Assembly: GCA_964017145.1 (NCBI GenBank)
Contig: OZ024847.1
Span: 1,550,001 to 1,614,000, forward strand
Source of the DNA: Agrocybe praecox
Lineage: Eukaryota > Basidiomycota > Agaricomycetes > Agaricales > Agrocybaceae
DNA: 64,000 nucleotides
Reading direction: 5' to 3'
Program-made: the position numbers and the translations under genes
The notes under the pieces: model-generated
The model's database searches: none
Seen by the model: the letters and a program-made list of their open reading frames with translations, nothing else
What the model was told of the DNA's origin: nothing
Part shown: positions 1-12,600 of the stretch, piece after piece
Numbering within the stretch: position 1 is the first letter of the stretch
Layout of the letters: every line of letters begins with the position of its first letter

Positions 1-3000
1 TAGAATCAATAAAAGTTACTCACTTTCTCCATAGGATTCTTCTGACGAGCGACAGCATGATCCTGCGCTGCTCTCTGTTGCGCTTGAACAGCTTCCGGCA
101 TCAAATGTGCAATGGCAGGAGGTACAGGTGGTGGAGGTTGACCGAACCGGGCGGAAATACTCAACTGGCTTTCATAGACCTTCTTGATACGTTCAAGTTT
201 CTGTCGTTCAGCGATCTTTTCCAAATCCTCCTGGGTACCATCGAGTAAAGCTACGCCAATGTGGGCTTGCTTCAACGCTCCTACATCGTTTGTTCCGTCA
301 CCGGCCATGAGAGTTATATAGCCCAGAGTTTTTAAGGTCGTCAATATATACTCTTTCTGCGATGGTGATACACGCGCGTAGACCCATGTATTCTGCACGA
401 GATCGTTCCAACTAGGTTTGTCTTCGAATTGTTTCATAGCGGCACCAGTCACACATATGTCGTACGTATCAAAGAGAGAGACGTCCAGTGGTTGTGTGGG
501 ATCTACGGGGATTATCTTGCGTTCATCCACCGTTCTCCAGACCAAGTCTATAGACAGATGGCGGCAATAAGTAAATTGAATATTGACATCACAAAAACAT
601 ACCTTGTTCATTCTTAGCATTTTCAGTCAAATCCAAAATCAAAGCTTCCCTATCGACAATTTCAACTTCACGTGCAACATGAACAGCTGTCAAAGGATTG
701 TCTCCTGTTATCATGACACACTAAAATTTTGATTTATATTGCTGACCATCAATAGTACAAGAAAAAAAACTTACCCGATGTGACGAGTCGGCCAACATTT
801 TGAGTGAGGATATGGCGTCGGGTTTGAGTGGGCAATGGAAGACTAAGAATCCGGCAAAAGCCAGGCCACTTTCCACTTCAGAGCGGTGGAGTTTATTGAT
901 CTGTTCAAGCAGTACAAACTGGGTTGAGTATATCGAAGATAGATAGCACATGGACATAAGGCACCTTATCTGAAGACAGGGGTTCCATTTCTTTAGTGGC
1001 TAAAGCTAAGACGCGGCTTCCCTGACGAGTATACCATTTATATGTATCATCGTAATCTTTCGGCACAATATCCAGCATAGTCTTGATAGTTTCGGGAGCA
1101 CCTTTGACGGCAGCTAATAGTCTACCACCTGGTAAAGAGGATATGGTAGACATCCTTTTTAACGCAGACGAGAATTGGAAACGCCTTCGAATGGTTAAAG
1201 TAACCTTGTACGATGCATTGCTTGACGGAGTAACGATATCACCTATATTATGATAAGAACTCACACAAATAGAATTATTAATCAACAATATACCTTTCCC
1301 AAGATTCCACTCAAGAGCATCCAACGTCGTCTTCTCCATAGGATCTCCGACAACAGTACCGTCGTCGAGTTTGACCAGGGCATGTGCGGCTGCCAAACAT
1401 AACATTGTTTCTCTCGACGTTTCCTTGACATTTACGAGTTTTTTACTATCGGCAGCACTGAAAAGGACGTCAGCGGAGAAAATAATCAGGTGTTGTCGAC
1501 TCCTTACATCACACCAGCAACGCCTTCCAGCACTAGATTTTCCGCAGTGATAGTACCTGTTTTATCAAAGCAGCAAACGTCAACACGTCCGGCAAACGGT
1601 ATCCGGAAAGGTTCCGTGCAAAAGATGGCTTCAATGAAGATCAGATCCCAAACTAATTGGCTATAGGAAACAAAACGCACCGAATTTGGACAAAGCAACA
1701 AGAGACGCATTCACGGCCAAGGATAACTCCATTGGGAGTTCGGGAGGGACAACGCTCGTGATGATTAAAATACAGTCCAAGAGCAGCTTCGATTTTTTGA
1801 GGTCCCTTTCGATACCTATGACAGAGGAGGTAAACCACTTGAAAGATGAGATTGCAAGTTCGTGTTTCCTTACCTTTGACCCAAACATACCAACTTGCAG
1901 CAATAGCAAAGATAAGAAGAAATCCGATAAACAAGAACGATTCTATATTATTTGCTGAAACGCGTTCCGTGGAGAAAATCATGGTTCGGACAAGTTGACC
2001 TTGCGCGGTACCGAAACCTGTACGCACGACAACGCCCAGGCAACCATTATTAGGTGTCTTTACAGGTGAAGGAATCTCGGCTGTACCAAGTAAAAATTAA
2101 TGAGACAAGATGTAGCCTGATAGAAGAAGAAACACACATGACTTGGAAGACTGAAGTATCTTAGTTCCACTGAATAATACCGCATTTTTGTGTGCGCCAT
2201 CTACATCGAGATTTTCTGTTGGGTCCAACAATTGAATTGATTCTTTCAGTAAAGGCGTGGATTCTCCTGAAAGCATGGCCTCGTTCACGATACAAGTTCC
2301 ATTGACGAGGAGAATATCAGCTGGTACGGTCGTCTCCTCGTTCAAACGCACTGTTTTCAGTCAGTATATCATTTGTAGGCCTTTATGACGTCATGCTCAC
2401 CAACTGATATCACGTCGCCCGGCAATAGTTTGTCGGTACTCACTGTACTCCATTTCGAATCGCGGTAACATTGGATAGGATAAGGCGAGACAGACATTGT
2501 TCTAAATTCAGTCAAGGTGCGCACCCGCTGACAGCCACACTTCAATTCCAACTACGATCCTGCAAGCGAGAAAAAGGATCTTACCTGCCAAACGACAGTG
2601 CATTCGAAGACAATGAGCATGAATAAAGTGAACAAGCTGTAATACCAGTATTCATCCAGGCACCATAATGCCACGCAAAAGATCTGGAAAACGAAGAACG
2701 GCGCTGTAGCATGTTCCCCAAAAAGTTCTGTGAAGGATGGAATAGGTATATTGAACTCGTTTTGGCCGTACAGCTTTTCGAGTGCTGGGAGCTGGGGTGC
2801 ATTGAGACTTTTGGGTTGCAAGAAAGTGCGCAATGCTGGTTTACTTGATGACGGATAGGCCAGACGAGAGAAAACCAAAGGTTCCAAAGAAGAAACGGAG
2901 TACGTGTCGCGCTGGTAGCTGAAAGTGTATGATTTGGGGTCAGCCGGAGTCTTTTTGTCCAATTTAACAATGTCCCCCTGTCCCCGATGGAGCTGTGGAA

Positions 3001-3416
3001 CGATGCGAATGCAATCTGCTGCCTGCAACGAGAAGGCCTGCAAATGGAGGGATAATGAGAGAACGATTTCTGAATCAGGCTGAGTACAGATACCTTGTTT
3101 GTTGTGATCCAAGCTCGAGCTCCAGCGTTCCACTTAGTGACGAGGAAACTCAGAGCATGTCCTGCACCGAGTAGAACACAGTACACGAACGTCCACTCCT
3201 CGCTGACAATCCACTCGTCATACTTCACAAAGTATGTGTATGCGAGAAGAGGATATAAAGAAAAGAAAGGTAGTCCATAGATATGTTTTTGCCACGGAAC
3301 GGCGATATGTAAGCTTGCCCTAGCTATCTCAGGAGAGACGACTGAAACGGATGCCCTAAACAGACGTATTTTAGTTAAAGTATGGAAAAATAAGACTCGA
3401 CCACATATACTAACAT
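1..3416 (-). CDS. SPF1: P5A-type P-type ATPase (Spf1/ATP13A1-like), 3' end outside the window
   Basis: P5A ATPases sit in the ER membrane and remove mis-inserted transmembrane segments. Read on the minus strand, exons give N-terminal membrane segments (about 2.6-3.3 kb), an actuator TGES-type loop seen as [13 protein letters not shown] (near 2.28 kb), the P5A hallmark [16 protein letters not shown] (near 1.74 kb), the phosphorylation motif CFDKTGTIT (near 1.55 kb), and the hinge [20 protein letters not shown] (near 0.28 kb). The PPELP motif separates P5 pumps from P2 and P4 types. Several short introns break the frame. The extreme 5' end is unclear: the first solid exon begins at 3355 after a TTTAG acceptor, and a tiny upstream exon with an ATG near 3414-3416 is only a guess. 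The gene runs off the left edge after a K-rich C-terminal region. It is divergent from eL38 with about 340 bp between them. No lesion was seen. Confidence 0.93.
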
Positions 3417-3758
3417 AATGAGGATCCAGCGGCTGTATTAAGCCTGGCCTATGGTTCCAAAATCAATATTTATAGATGGTGAAGAAGGAAGGTGTAACGT
3501 CTTGACGCGGCCAACTGAGAACTCACAATTTGAGTCGACGTGGACCGGCTGACGTCACATGACTGCTAATTACTGCCCCGGCCCGAACAAGCAGGCAAGC
3601 ACGTGGTTTGATATACGTTCTTCGGCCATCATGACGGCAGAACGGTGACTGCCGATAAAATGTACACTCTGAATAATTAAGGTTCAGCCACAACCAGCCC
3701 CAAACGACGGTAGAGCCGGTAGCCGTAGGGAAAGTGTAGCACCTCAAGATCGCCGACG

Positions 3759-4174
3759 ATGGTGAGCCTATGCCGTTTTGTGTCATGAAGGCTTTGGTAC
3801 TGACCTTTGCAATTGTGTAGCCGAAGGAAATCCGCGACATCAAGCAATTCATTAAAATTACCCAGAGGAAGGATGCCTCGCGTATGTCGCTACTTTGAGG
3901 GATTCCTCTCGTCGTACTGAAAACGAAATGTAGAGGCACGCATAAAGAAAATCCCCTCAAAAGTGCCCAATGGCAAGACTCAGACCAAGTTCAAGGTCAG
4001 ATGCTCGCGGTACCTCTATACGCTATCCATCGACGACCCAGAGAAGGCGGAGAAACTGAAGCAGAGCCTTCCTCCTGGTACGAACAAATTGCCGTCTTAT
4101 GCCATTTCTGCTTAATACTTTTTTCATTAGGTTTGACTGTCGTCGAGGTTGACAAAGTCGTCAAGAAGAAATAG
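3759..4174 (+). CDS. RPL38: Ribosomal protein eL38 (60S subunit), four exons
   Basis: eL38 is a small protein of the large cytosolic ribosomal subunit. Exons read 3759-3761, 3821-3881, 3934-4077 and 4131-4174 with GT..AG introns. The product starts [11 protein letters not shown], carries the family core [13 protein letters not shown] and [12 protein letters not shown], and ends in a lysine-rich tail at a TAG stop. Length (about 83 residues) fits the family. The first exon is only the ATG codon: the intron starts immediately after it, a layout seen in other fungal ribosomal protein genes. It converges with the site-2 protease gene (about 200 bp between stops) and diverges from the P5A ATPase. 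Confidence 0.95.
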
Positions 4175-4381
4175 ACGCCCTATCCTCTCTTCTTTCGCGT
4201 GCTCGTCCGAGGGCTATCGTCGGTGTTTGCTTATAGGAGGGAGACTAGTCTGCGGCCAGTTGTTGGCATAATGTCTGACGCTCATGAACATATAAACCCA
4301 ATATTCTATGAATGCCGCTATTCATCGGAATGTTTCGACCTTCGACAAAGAGATCATGATCACAGATAAAATAGAAGTTCT

Positions 4382-6347
4382 TCACGTTCGTAGCAGTATT
4401 TTCAATGAAGTAAAGGCTACACAAGCAATCATGAGACAAACCGACATTCTAAGCACTAATGTTACTACCCGGTCTTTGAACTTCTGATGAATCCTTGTGT
4501 CTTGATAGATTTCTCCGAGTTCCAACTGTTCTACGTCATATGCAAAATCGGTTCGTCTGGATGGAAGCATGTCCAAAAAACATCGTAGTAGTGATTCTCC
4601 ATCGAGATGTGGCAAAGGGATGAGATTGAAGAAATACAGGGAAAGCGTTGACATTTTCAGGTACCTAGCAAGGTCAGTTCCTCAATAGACAACATAAAGG
4701 GGCGACTCACTGCCAAAAAAGATCGGCAAGGAACGGAAGCCTGAGAGGCAAAAACCATAGACGAGGCATCCAATCCCCAACTTGAACTAGAGGACAGTAA
4801 CATATTGTCAGCGATATAAAGGAAAATGACACGACAAACCCTTTTACTAACCTTCTTCCCAGATTTCTTCTCGCGGACCACTCCAAAGAACGACAGTCTC
4901 ACCTTGTGCGACGATATCCGAGGATTGCACAGTAATTCGCATTAGTCGACTGGTGGGCTCGGGAAACGTACAGGCAGATTCGCGTCCGCATTCTTCAAAG
5001 GTCTTGCATCGACCATATTCGTATGACCTTGTCATCACCGGGACGGGATCGATGCAGCCTTTGACAAAAGGTTCATCCGATATAAAACATGACAACTGGG
5101 AGGCATATATATCGGTGGCGTTTGAGCAACATGCGTCCGATTTTTCTTGAAAATATCCGAGTTAGTGATATAAACATACAAAGGAACCCCCGCATACCTA
5201 AGTCTGTTTTTTGAACACACCACCCCATTGTCAAAGGTTCAAGGTCTCCTGTCAGATGATCTGTCCAAACATCTCTCTGCATAAATCCTGCTAGGGAAAC
5301 ATCATCTAGACGCGTGATAATTGAACCTGGCTGGAGATGAAGAGACAACGGGGAATCCTAACGAATGTCTCAAAGGAGTGAACACCAAAAGTAATAGGAA
5401 CGTACTTTGTTCACGTCGATTACTACCTTCCCTGTATCTGAAACATTCTTATAACCGGAAAGTAGTGAAGCAAACTCAACGGGTGCTAGACGCGTAACAA
5501 GAAGCAAGAGAAGCCAGAAAGCCAGATTATGGAAAGGACCCGCAGATACGACACGACACCGAGCTTTCGCTGTGAGGTTATTGAGTCTAGTAGATGGAAA
5601 CGAGATGAAGGCAGACGGTATGCAGATCGTCAGTGATAATCCGGCCGACACCATGGGCAATGCTTCTCTAAGAAAATTGAGTAGCTGGACCAAAAGGCTT
5701 TGGTATACATGATATTGATACGCACCGTGCTCCAGCGACAGCATGGCCGAGTTCGTGCACAATTTGTGAAAAGAAGACTGCAATAACAATTACAGGAAGA
5801 TGTCCCAGGGGTACAGTCAAGCCAGGGATCTGAGAATTCGGCGTCATTGTCATTGAAAATGGTCCAAAACACTTACAATAAGTGTAACTTCGGGCGACGT
5901 GGGTGTGCTTTTCGGTGAAGCATCTCCCTCCAATGTTCTCCTGACCAAAAGATTGCTAGTCTGTGAAACGTCGTGCGCTGACAGATCTTGCAAGAAATGC
6001 CATCCCGAGTTGACGGTGATCCACAACAAGCCTCCGACTGCTATTATCATGCCGCATGCACTGAGGACACTTCCAACGTTGTAAATCCCCCGCACTACGG
6101 AGTTCACTCTCCTCATGCTCTTCCTTGCCAACAGAAACGAGAGTCTATCGTGATGGGTGTTCCATTTACTCGTTGAATACCTGAGTTGCAGATTACGAAG
6201 GGAAACATTGGTGGTAGTTCGCGAGGATGTACGTCCCAAGTTCGTTGGCAAAAGCGTGGCGGCGGCGTTCCGGGTTGAAATATAACGTACTAAGTATATC
6301 GTACACCAAATAGCTGCGAGCAAGAAAACCGTACTCCTTATTGGCAT
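4382..6347 (-). CDS. Site-2 protease, membrane metallopeptidase M50
   Basis: Intramembrane zinc protease of the S2P/MBTPS2 family, which releases membrane-bound transcription factors such as SREBP by cutting inside the membrane. The chosen start at 6347 gives an immediate membrane segment (MPIRSTVFLLAAIWCTIYLV). The zinc site HELGH lies in a hydrophobic helix near 5.75 kb, a conserved SAGPFHNL follows near 5.56 kb, a PDZ-like and cysteine-rich luminal insert spans about 4.85-5.35 kb, and the third zinc ligand motif NLIPLPHLDGES is near 4.61 kb. Exons join with short introns, for example after PEVTLI and after the AVAGAR segment. The stop is TGA at 4382-4384. Size (about 500 residues) and motif order match MBTPS2. 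It is divergent from the myosin gene with about 330 bp between starts. In basidiomycetes this protease is expected to serve sterol and hypoxia response; that role is inferred from family knowledge. Confidence 0.92.
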
Positions 6348-6679
6348 GAAACGGGATCTGCTTGCTGTGGAAAGAGGTGGCAGAACGAGTAACAGAGCTG
6401 AAAGTATCTAGTCCCGATTTTCCTCTTACCTTACGGAGATAATTCCTGATTAGTCGTTGTTGGTTGATGGTACGCATGCGTGCATACATGACCTCAGTCA
6501 CGCTCTTGCGCGCGTCTCCCTATTACTCGAGCTTCCGAAGGTTCACCAATCTCAAACTAGCGAGCGCCGACAACGAACACTTTATCTCCCTTTTCTTGAA
6601 GATTATCCCTTTTCAAGTTCAAGAACTCCGAAGTAACCTTCGAATGAGAGGGCCACAATCTCAGACCCTGAGCAATTAG

Positions 6680-9600
6680 ATGTCGACGTTGAGGCTATCA
6701 CAAGGTGGGGAAGCTGCCAGGGCAGCTGCTCAGCAGGCCGAATTCAACGAGAAGAAGTGGGTCTGGGTTCCCGATATCAAAGAAGGTTATCTTGCGGGAT
6801 GGGTAAACAAGGAAGAGACAGATGCTGCAGAAGTTATAATGGCTGCAGGGGGAGAGGTACGAAATGTCTTTATCAACCACCTATATGATAACCAATAAAT
6901 GTAGTTCCGAACTGTGCGCTTTGAAGAATTATTTAAGATGAATCCACCCAAGTTCGATCGCGTTGAAGATATCGCAGACCTTACTTTCTTGAACGAAGCA
7001 AGCGTGGTTCATAACCTACGGCTGAGATATGGCTCAGGATCAATATATGTATAATTTTTTCAACATTGTTCATAACACAAATGCTCAACCCTCCAAGACT
7101 TATTCAGGTCTTTTCCTTGTGGCAATAAATCCGTATCAGAATCTACCACTTTACTCTGATTCTATAATACACCAATATCGGGGAAAGCGACGTGATGAAA
7201 ACCCACCTCATGTATTTGCAGTTGCAGAAAGAGCTTGGGTAAATATGGGGGAAGAACGCGAGAATCAAAGTATCCTCATCACGTAGGTTTTGGCATTCAT
7301 CTAATATGGTGCTCATTTAACAATTAAACCACTCAGAGGTGAATCCGGCGCAGGGAAAACAGAGAGTACGAAGAAAGTCATCCAATATCTAGCGGCAATC
7401 GCAGCTGATGTCCATCACCCAAACACGCATTCACGGTCTAATACATTGGCATCGTCGAATAACTTTACGACATCGGTGCCAACGTCAGGCCTTCCTAGAA
7501 GTCGCTCAATTCGCAGAAATCATCAACTTTCACCTTCGATAACAGGCTCGGGATCACACCTTACAGCGAAGGGGCGCCTCGGCTTGTTAGAACGCCAGAT
7601 TCTTCAGGCAAATCCCATCCTTGAAGCGTTCGGAAATGCGCAGACCCAGCGCAACAATAATTCCAGTAGATTTGGAAAATTCGTTCGAATTATGTTCGCC
7701 CCTGACGGCAGCATAGCCGGGGCAAACATTGACTGGTATCTCTTGGAGAAAAGCAGGGTTGTTTTCCGAAGTGAAGCAGAGCGCAGCTTCCATATATTCT
7801 ACCAGCTGATGTCCGCTGAGGAGGAACTCAAAGGTAAGCCTCATGCATAATTGTCGTTCATCCCCTCAAATGTCTTCGTGTAAAGATAAATTACTTCTCG
7901 ATGAACACATCGAAAATTACGAATATCTTAACAAGAGCAGGAGAGAAGTTGACGGAGTAGACGATAAAGAAGATTGGAACACATTAAAGGTAGGGCTAAA
8001 CTGGCGCTGGGTCGTTATCTATCGCTGACAGGCTTGTCCCATATACAGTCTGCTCTAGATGTCGTGGGGTTCGAACCCTTGGAACAGCTCAATCTTTTCC
8101 GCGTTGTGGCGGCTATTCTTCACATTGGCAACGTTACTGTAACGTCAACTAGGTCTGACGATGCGGTGATGCCTGACGCTGCTCAAGCGGAGCGCGTTTG
8201 CCATTTGCTTGGTATCCCTATAGCGGAATTTACACGGGCTGTTCTGCGACCAAGGGCGCTTGCCGGCCGTGAATGGGTTACGCAGGCACGAACACGTCAG
8301 CAAGCAGTCGATGAGCTCTCGGCGTTGTGCAAAACATTGTATGAAAAGTCTTTTGGAGCTCTTGTTGAACGTATCAACCGCGCACTTGACCGGCCGTCCT
8401 CCAAGTCTACTTTTATTGGTGTGCTTGATATTGCAGGCTTTGAAATATTCGAAGTCAATGGCTACGAGCAACTTCTAATCAATTACACCAACGAGAAGCT
8501 CCAGCAATTTTTCAATCACCATATGTTTGTTCTGGAACAAGAAGAGTATGCTCGAGAGGGTATACAGTGGGACTACGTTAACTTTGGTCTGGACCTTCAG
8601 CCCACTATCGACTTAATCGAGTCTAGCGGCAATACCATCGGTATCCTCAGTCTACTTGATGAAGAGTGCATCATGCCGAAAGCAGACGATCGCACATTTA
8701 CCAACAAACTCAATGCTATGTGGGCTGGGCATAACAGTGAAGAAGAACTTCTGCATCCTGGGAAAGGCAAATATGAACCTTCGCGCTTCGATCAAGGTTT
8801 TATTATCCAGCATTATGCAGCCAAGGTCGAATATCGAACTGACGGATGGCTCGAGAAGAACAAAGACCCCCTGAACGATAATCTTACAAGGGTCCTTGCA
8901 GCTTCCTCGGACCCATACATCGCAAGCCTTTTCGCAGAATTCGCCGATCAGATGCCTGGAACCAATGGAAACCATAGTGGGATTATTCTGGGTCGAAAAC
9001 GTGCTTTAAAGAAGGGCGCTTTCCGAACCGTCGCCCAGCGTCATAAAGAGCAGCTGTCAAGCTTGATGCAACAACTCAGATCCACTCAACCGCACTTCGT
9101 TCGTTGCATAGTCCCAAATACTATGAAAAAGCCGGGTCGTATGGACGTCCCATTAGTTCTGGACCAATTGCGCTGCAATGGTGTTTTGGAGGGCATACGA
9201 ATTGCGCGCCTTGGTTATCCAAATCGCCTCCCATTTGTTGAGTTCCGTCAACGCTACGAAATCCTGACGCCCGGTATATTGCCGAGAGGGTATATGGATG
9301 GTCGCGAGGCTTGCAGGCGCATGGTGGCTGCCTTAGAACTGGAGGATACTATTTTCAAATTGGGGACATCAAAGATTTTCTTCAAGGCAGGGGTGCTTGC
9401 GGAGCTCGAAGAACGGAGAGATGCCCTTCTATTTGACATATTTTCCAGACTTCAAGCAATGGCTAGAATGTATGCTGCCCGAAGACAAGTGAAGAAGATC
9501 CTCAATCGAGCTGCGGCAGTGAAGACAATCCAGCGTAACGCGAGAGTGTACGGTGATCTACGCGAATGGCCGTGGTGGCAGCTGTATACAAAGGTGAATA

Positions 9601-12600
9601 CGACTTACCCATTAATGGCACATTCCTCCATCTAACTATTTTTCGAAGGTCCGGCCATTGTTGGCAGCTACTCGAAACGACGAAGAATTACGACAAAAGG
9701 AGATAGAACTCGCATTGATCAAAGAGAGAGCTGACCGGGACAAGCAAGAAAGGGAAGCTCTCGAGAAGCTCAAGATGTCTTTGGAAACGGAAAAGAGGAA
9801 AGTAGAGGATGCCCTTGAAGCAGAGCGCGCTCTTGCAGTTGACAAAGACACGCTTCTAGAAAGGAGCAAGAAACGCGAAAGCGATCTTGAAGAAGAGATC
9901 AACGCACTGCAGTCAGATATTACAACCCTAGATTCGCAACTTGTTCGTGCCATGCGTCTTCAAAAGGAAAGCGAGGACAAGTACGAGGTCCTTCGAAGGG
10001 CCTTTGATGAAGCTGCCGAACATCTGGTCCGTCTTGAACAAGGAGAGAACGTGTGGCAAACACGAGAAACAGAGCTTCGCGACGAATTGAAAAGGGCGCA
10101 AAATGAAATTGACACCCTTCACAGTGATCTGGACGAACTCCATCACGTTTCGGAGGAGTTAAAAAGTCTTGCTATGCAGCGTGAAGAGGACCTTCTGCGG
10201 ACGAGGGAGAGGACAGATGCATTGGTGAAAGACTTACGAAGGAAGCTTGATGTCGAAGCGCGAAACAGGTATATCTTTCAGTATTTACAAACGTACTCGT
10301 CTGTTAACAAATTTTTATAGGGATATACTGAAGGAGAAAAGCGATCAGATTGAAACTGAGGCGCGTCAAGCCAAAGAGCAGTTATCCGAGCTTGCTCGTA
10401 CGGCAACAGAGTACTCCACTATGCTGCAAAAGAAAGAGGAGCAAATAAACATATTAGTCGACGAGATAGACGCTCTCAAGGACGAAAGGGACCGAAGTTC
10501 GTCAGAAATTTTGGAATTGAAAGCTGACATCGACATACTCGACGCTCAATTGATTGATGTAAGGAAGGACCATGCCGCCGACATCGCCTCCAAAGAAAAA
10601 TTACAGGAGGAAATGGACGGATTGCGTGCTATCATTGCAACTAAAACGACTGAAGAGTCTCGAAGATTCGAAGTGGAGAAGAGCAAAGAGCTAGAGCTTG
10701 TTGACCTGCGCAATCAGTGCAGCAGACTTCACCAAGATCTGGCAGACGTTCGCAGTGCTGCTTTAGAGGCCCAGAACAAGTTGAAACTGGAGTTGGACCA
10801 CACAACGCGCGACTATAATTCCCTTCAACACAGCCATAAATCTCTTCTTGATCGCGAAAGAGCTGCACAATCGCAACTAACTAAATTACAATCCCGGCTG
10901 GCCGATCTGGAGAAGACGAAACGATCCTTAGATTCAGAACTTCTGTCCGTCAAAGGACGCCAACACGAGGTTCAAGACGAATTGGCTCAAACTCTACGCG
11001 CCAAAGAGGTGAGTACATGCGCGATGCGTTATCAAATATGATCTCTGATTCCCACCTGAGAACCTTGAGCGACAACTGTCAGCCGCACAGGACAAGTATC
11101 GAGACTTCGAAGACATCATCCTCACGAACGAAAGGGAACAAGAAGCCAAGTTTAAAGAACTAGACGCTCTTCGTAAGCAGTTGGACACAGAGAGTGCTAA
11201 GCGAACACAGCTTGAAAAGTCGTATACCACCCAGAAAGCGGAAGTCGCCAAATTAAAGGATCGAAACGCTAAATTGGAAAAGGAGCTAAACAAGGCGTTA
11301 ACAGACCTCAAAGCTAGGGAGTGGGATGTTAAACAGTTGCTCTCGAAACAAGATAAGACCATTGTCGAGCACGTCCACGTTCTCGAGGAAGCGAAGCGAG
11401 TGACCGACCGACAATTACAGGAAGCTCGCGTTGAACTGCAGAAGAACCAGGACTACATTCGCTCCTTGAAGGTTGCGAAATCGAAGATGTCAGGAGAGGT
11501 CGAGGATGCCGTTATCAGGCATGAGCAAGATATTCGAGCGAAAGATCATGAACTCAAGGCACAAGTGAAGAAGACGTTGGAAGTAACGACCCAGTTGGAG
11601 ACAGAGAGGCGCAATAAGGAAGAAACGGAACTCCAAGTCCTTCGAATACGCACTGAACTTCAGCAGGCTCAGCAGCATGGCGAAGAAGTGACAGAGCAGT
11701 TGATTGCTGTTCAACGATCTAAAATGGCTCTGGAAAACGAACTCGACAGGCTTGCGGAAGACGCGGAGACTGGTGACTCACTCGCAAAAATGCAAAGGCA
11801 ATACGAATCACGAATCGCAGAACTCGAAAACCAGTTGGATGAATCGGAAATGGCCCGAGTCACCTCGGTCAAAACAAGTGAACAAATGGAACGCCATCAC
11901 GCGGAAATCAAACGGCTGATTACTGCCAGTATACCTACTGATCAAGACTTGCAATCCAAGTTGTTGAAACAGTTTGAGCTTGCTGATCTAAATATGCAAA
12001 AAGAATTATCGACACGAGCTAAGCACCCCCGGCTGAGTAGCGCGAGCGAACTCCAACCTTTATCCAACCCTTCGACCCCCCGCAAGCAACACGGCAGTTC
12101 CAAGGCAAAATCAGATGCCCAGGCGAATAAACAAGTCGCGGTGCTCAAGCAGCAGTTGCAGTTGCCGGAAATCCAATTAGCGGCATCAGAGCGCGTCAGA
12201 CAACATCTTGAGGCGTCTGTTCGTGATTTGACCGCAGAACTCGACAATGGCGACGGGTCTAAACGCTTCTTGGAAAGTTACAAAGCACGACTGATTCAGG
12301 AAAACAATAAACTATCTTCATTGCTCCACGAAGAAGCCGAAGCCCGTAAAGTTGCTGAGGCAGCGCGCATAGATGGTGTGCAAGCAATATGGTCAAAGTT
12401 CCAGACAACTATTGCTGAAGAACGGGAGAACTATGCTCGTTTGGAGGAATCTCGGAAAGCACTTGTGAGAGTTGTTTTACCTTTATATCCACAATTAAAC
12501 CACAAAGGATTGACGCGTTGTTTAGGTCGTCCAACAAAGGACCGCTCAAGCCGAGATAGAGGATCAGCGGACTCATATCCGCGACCTCACGAACACCAAG

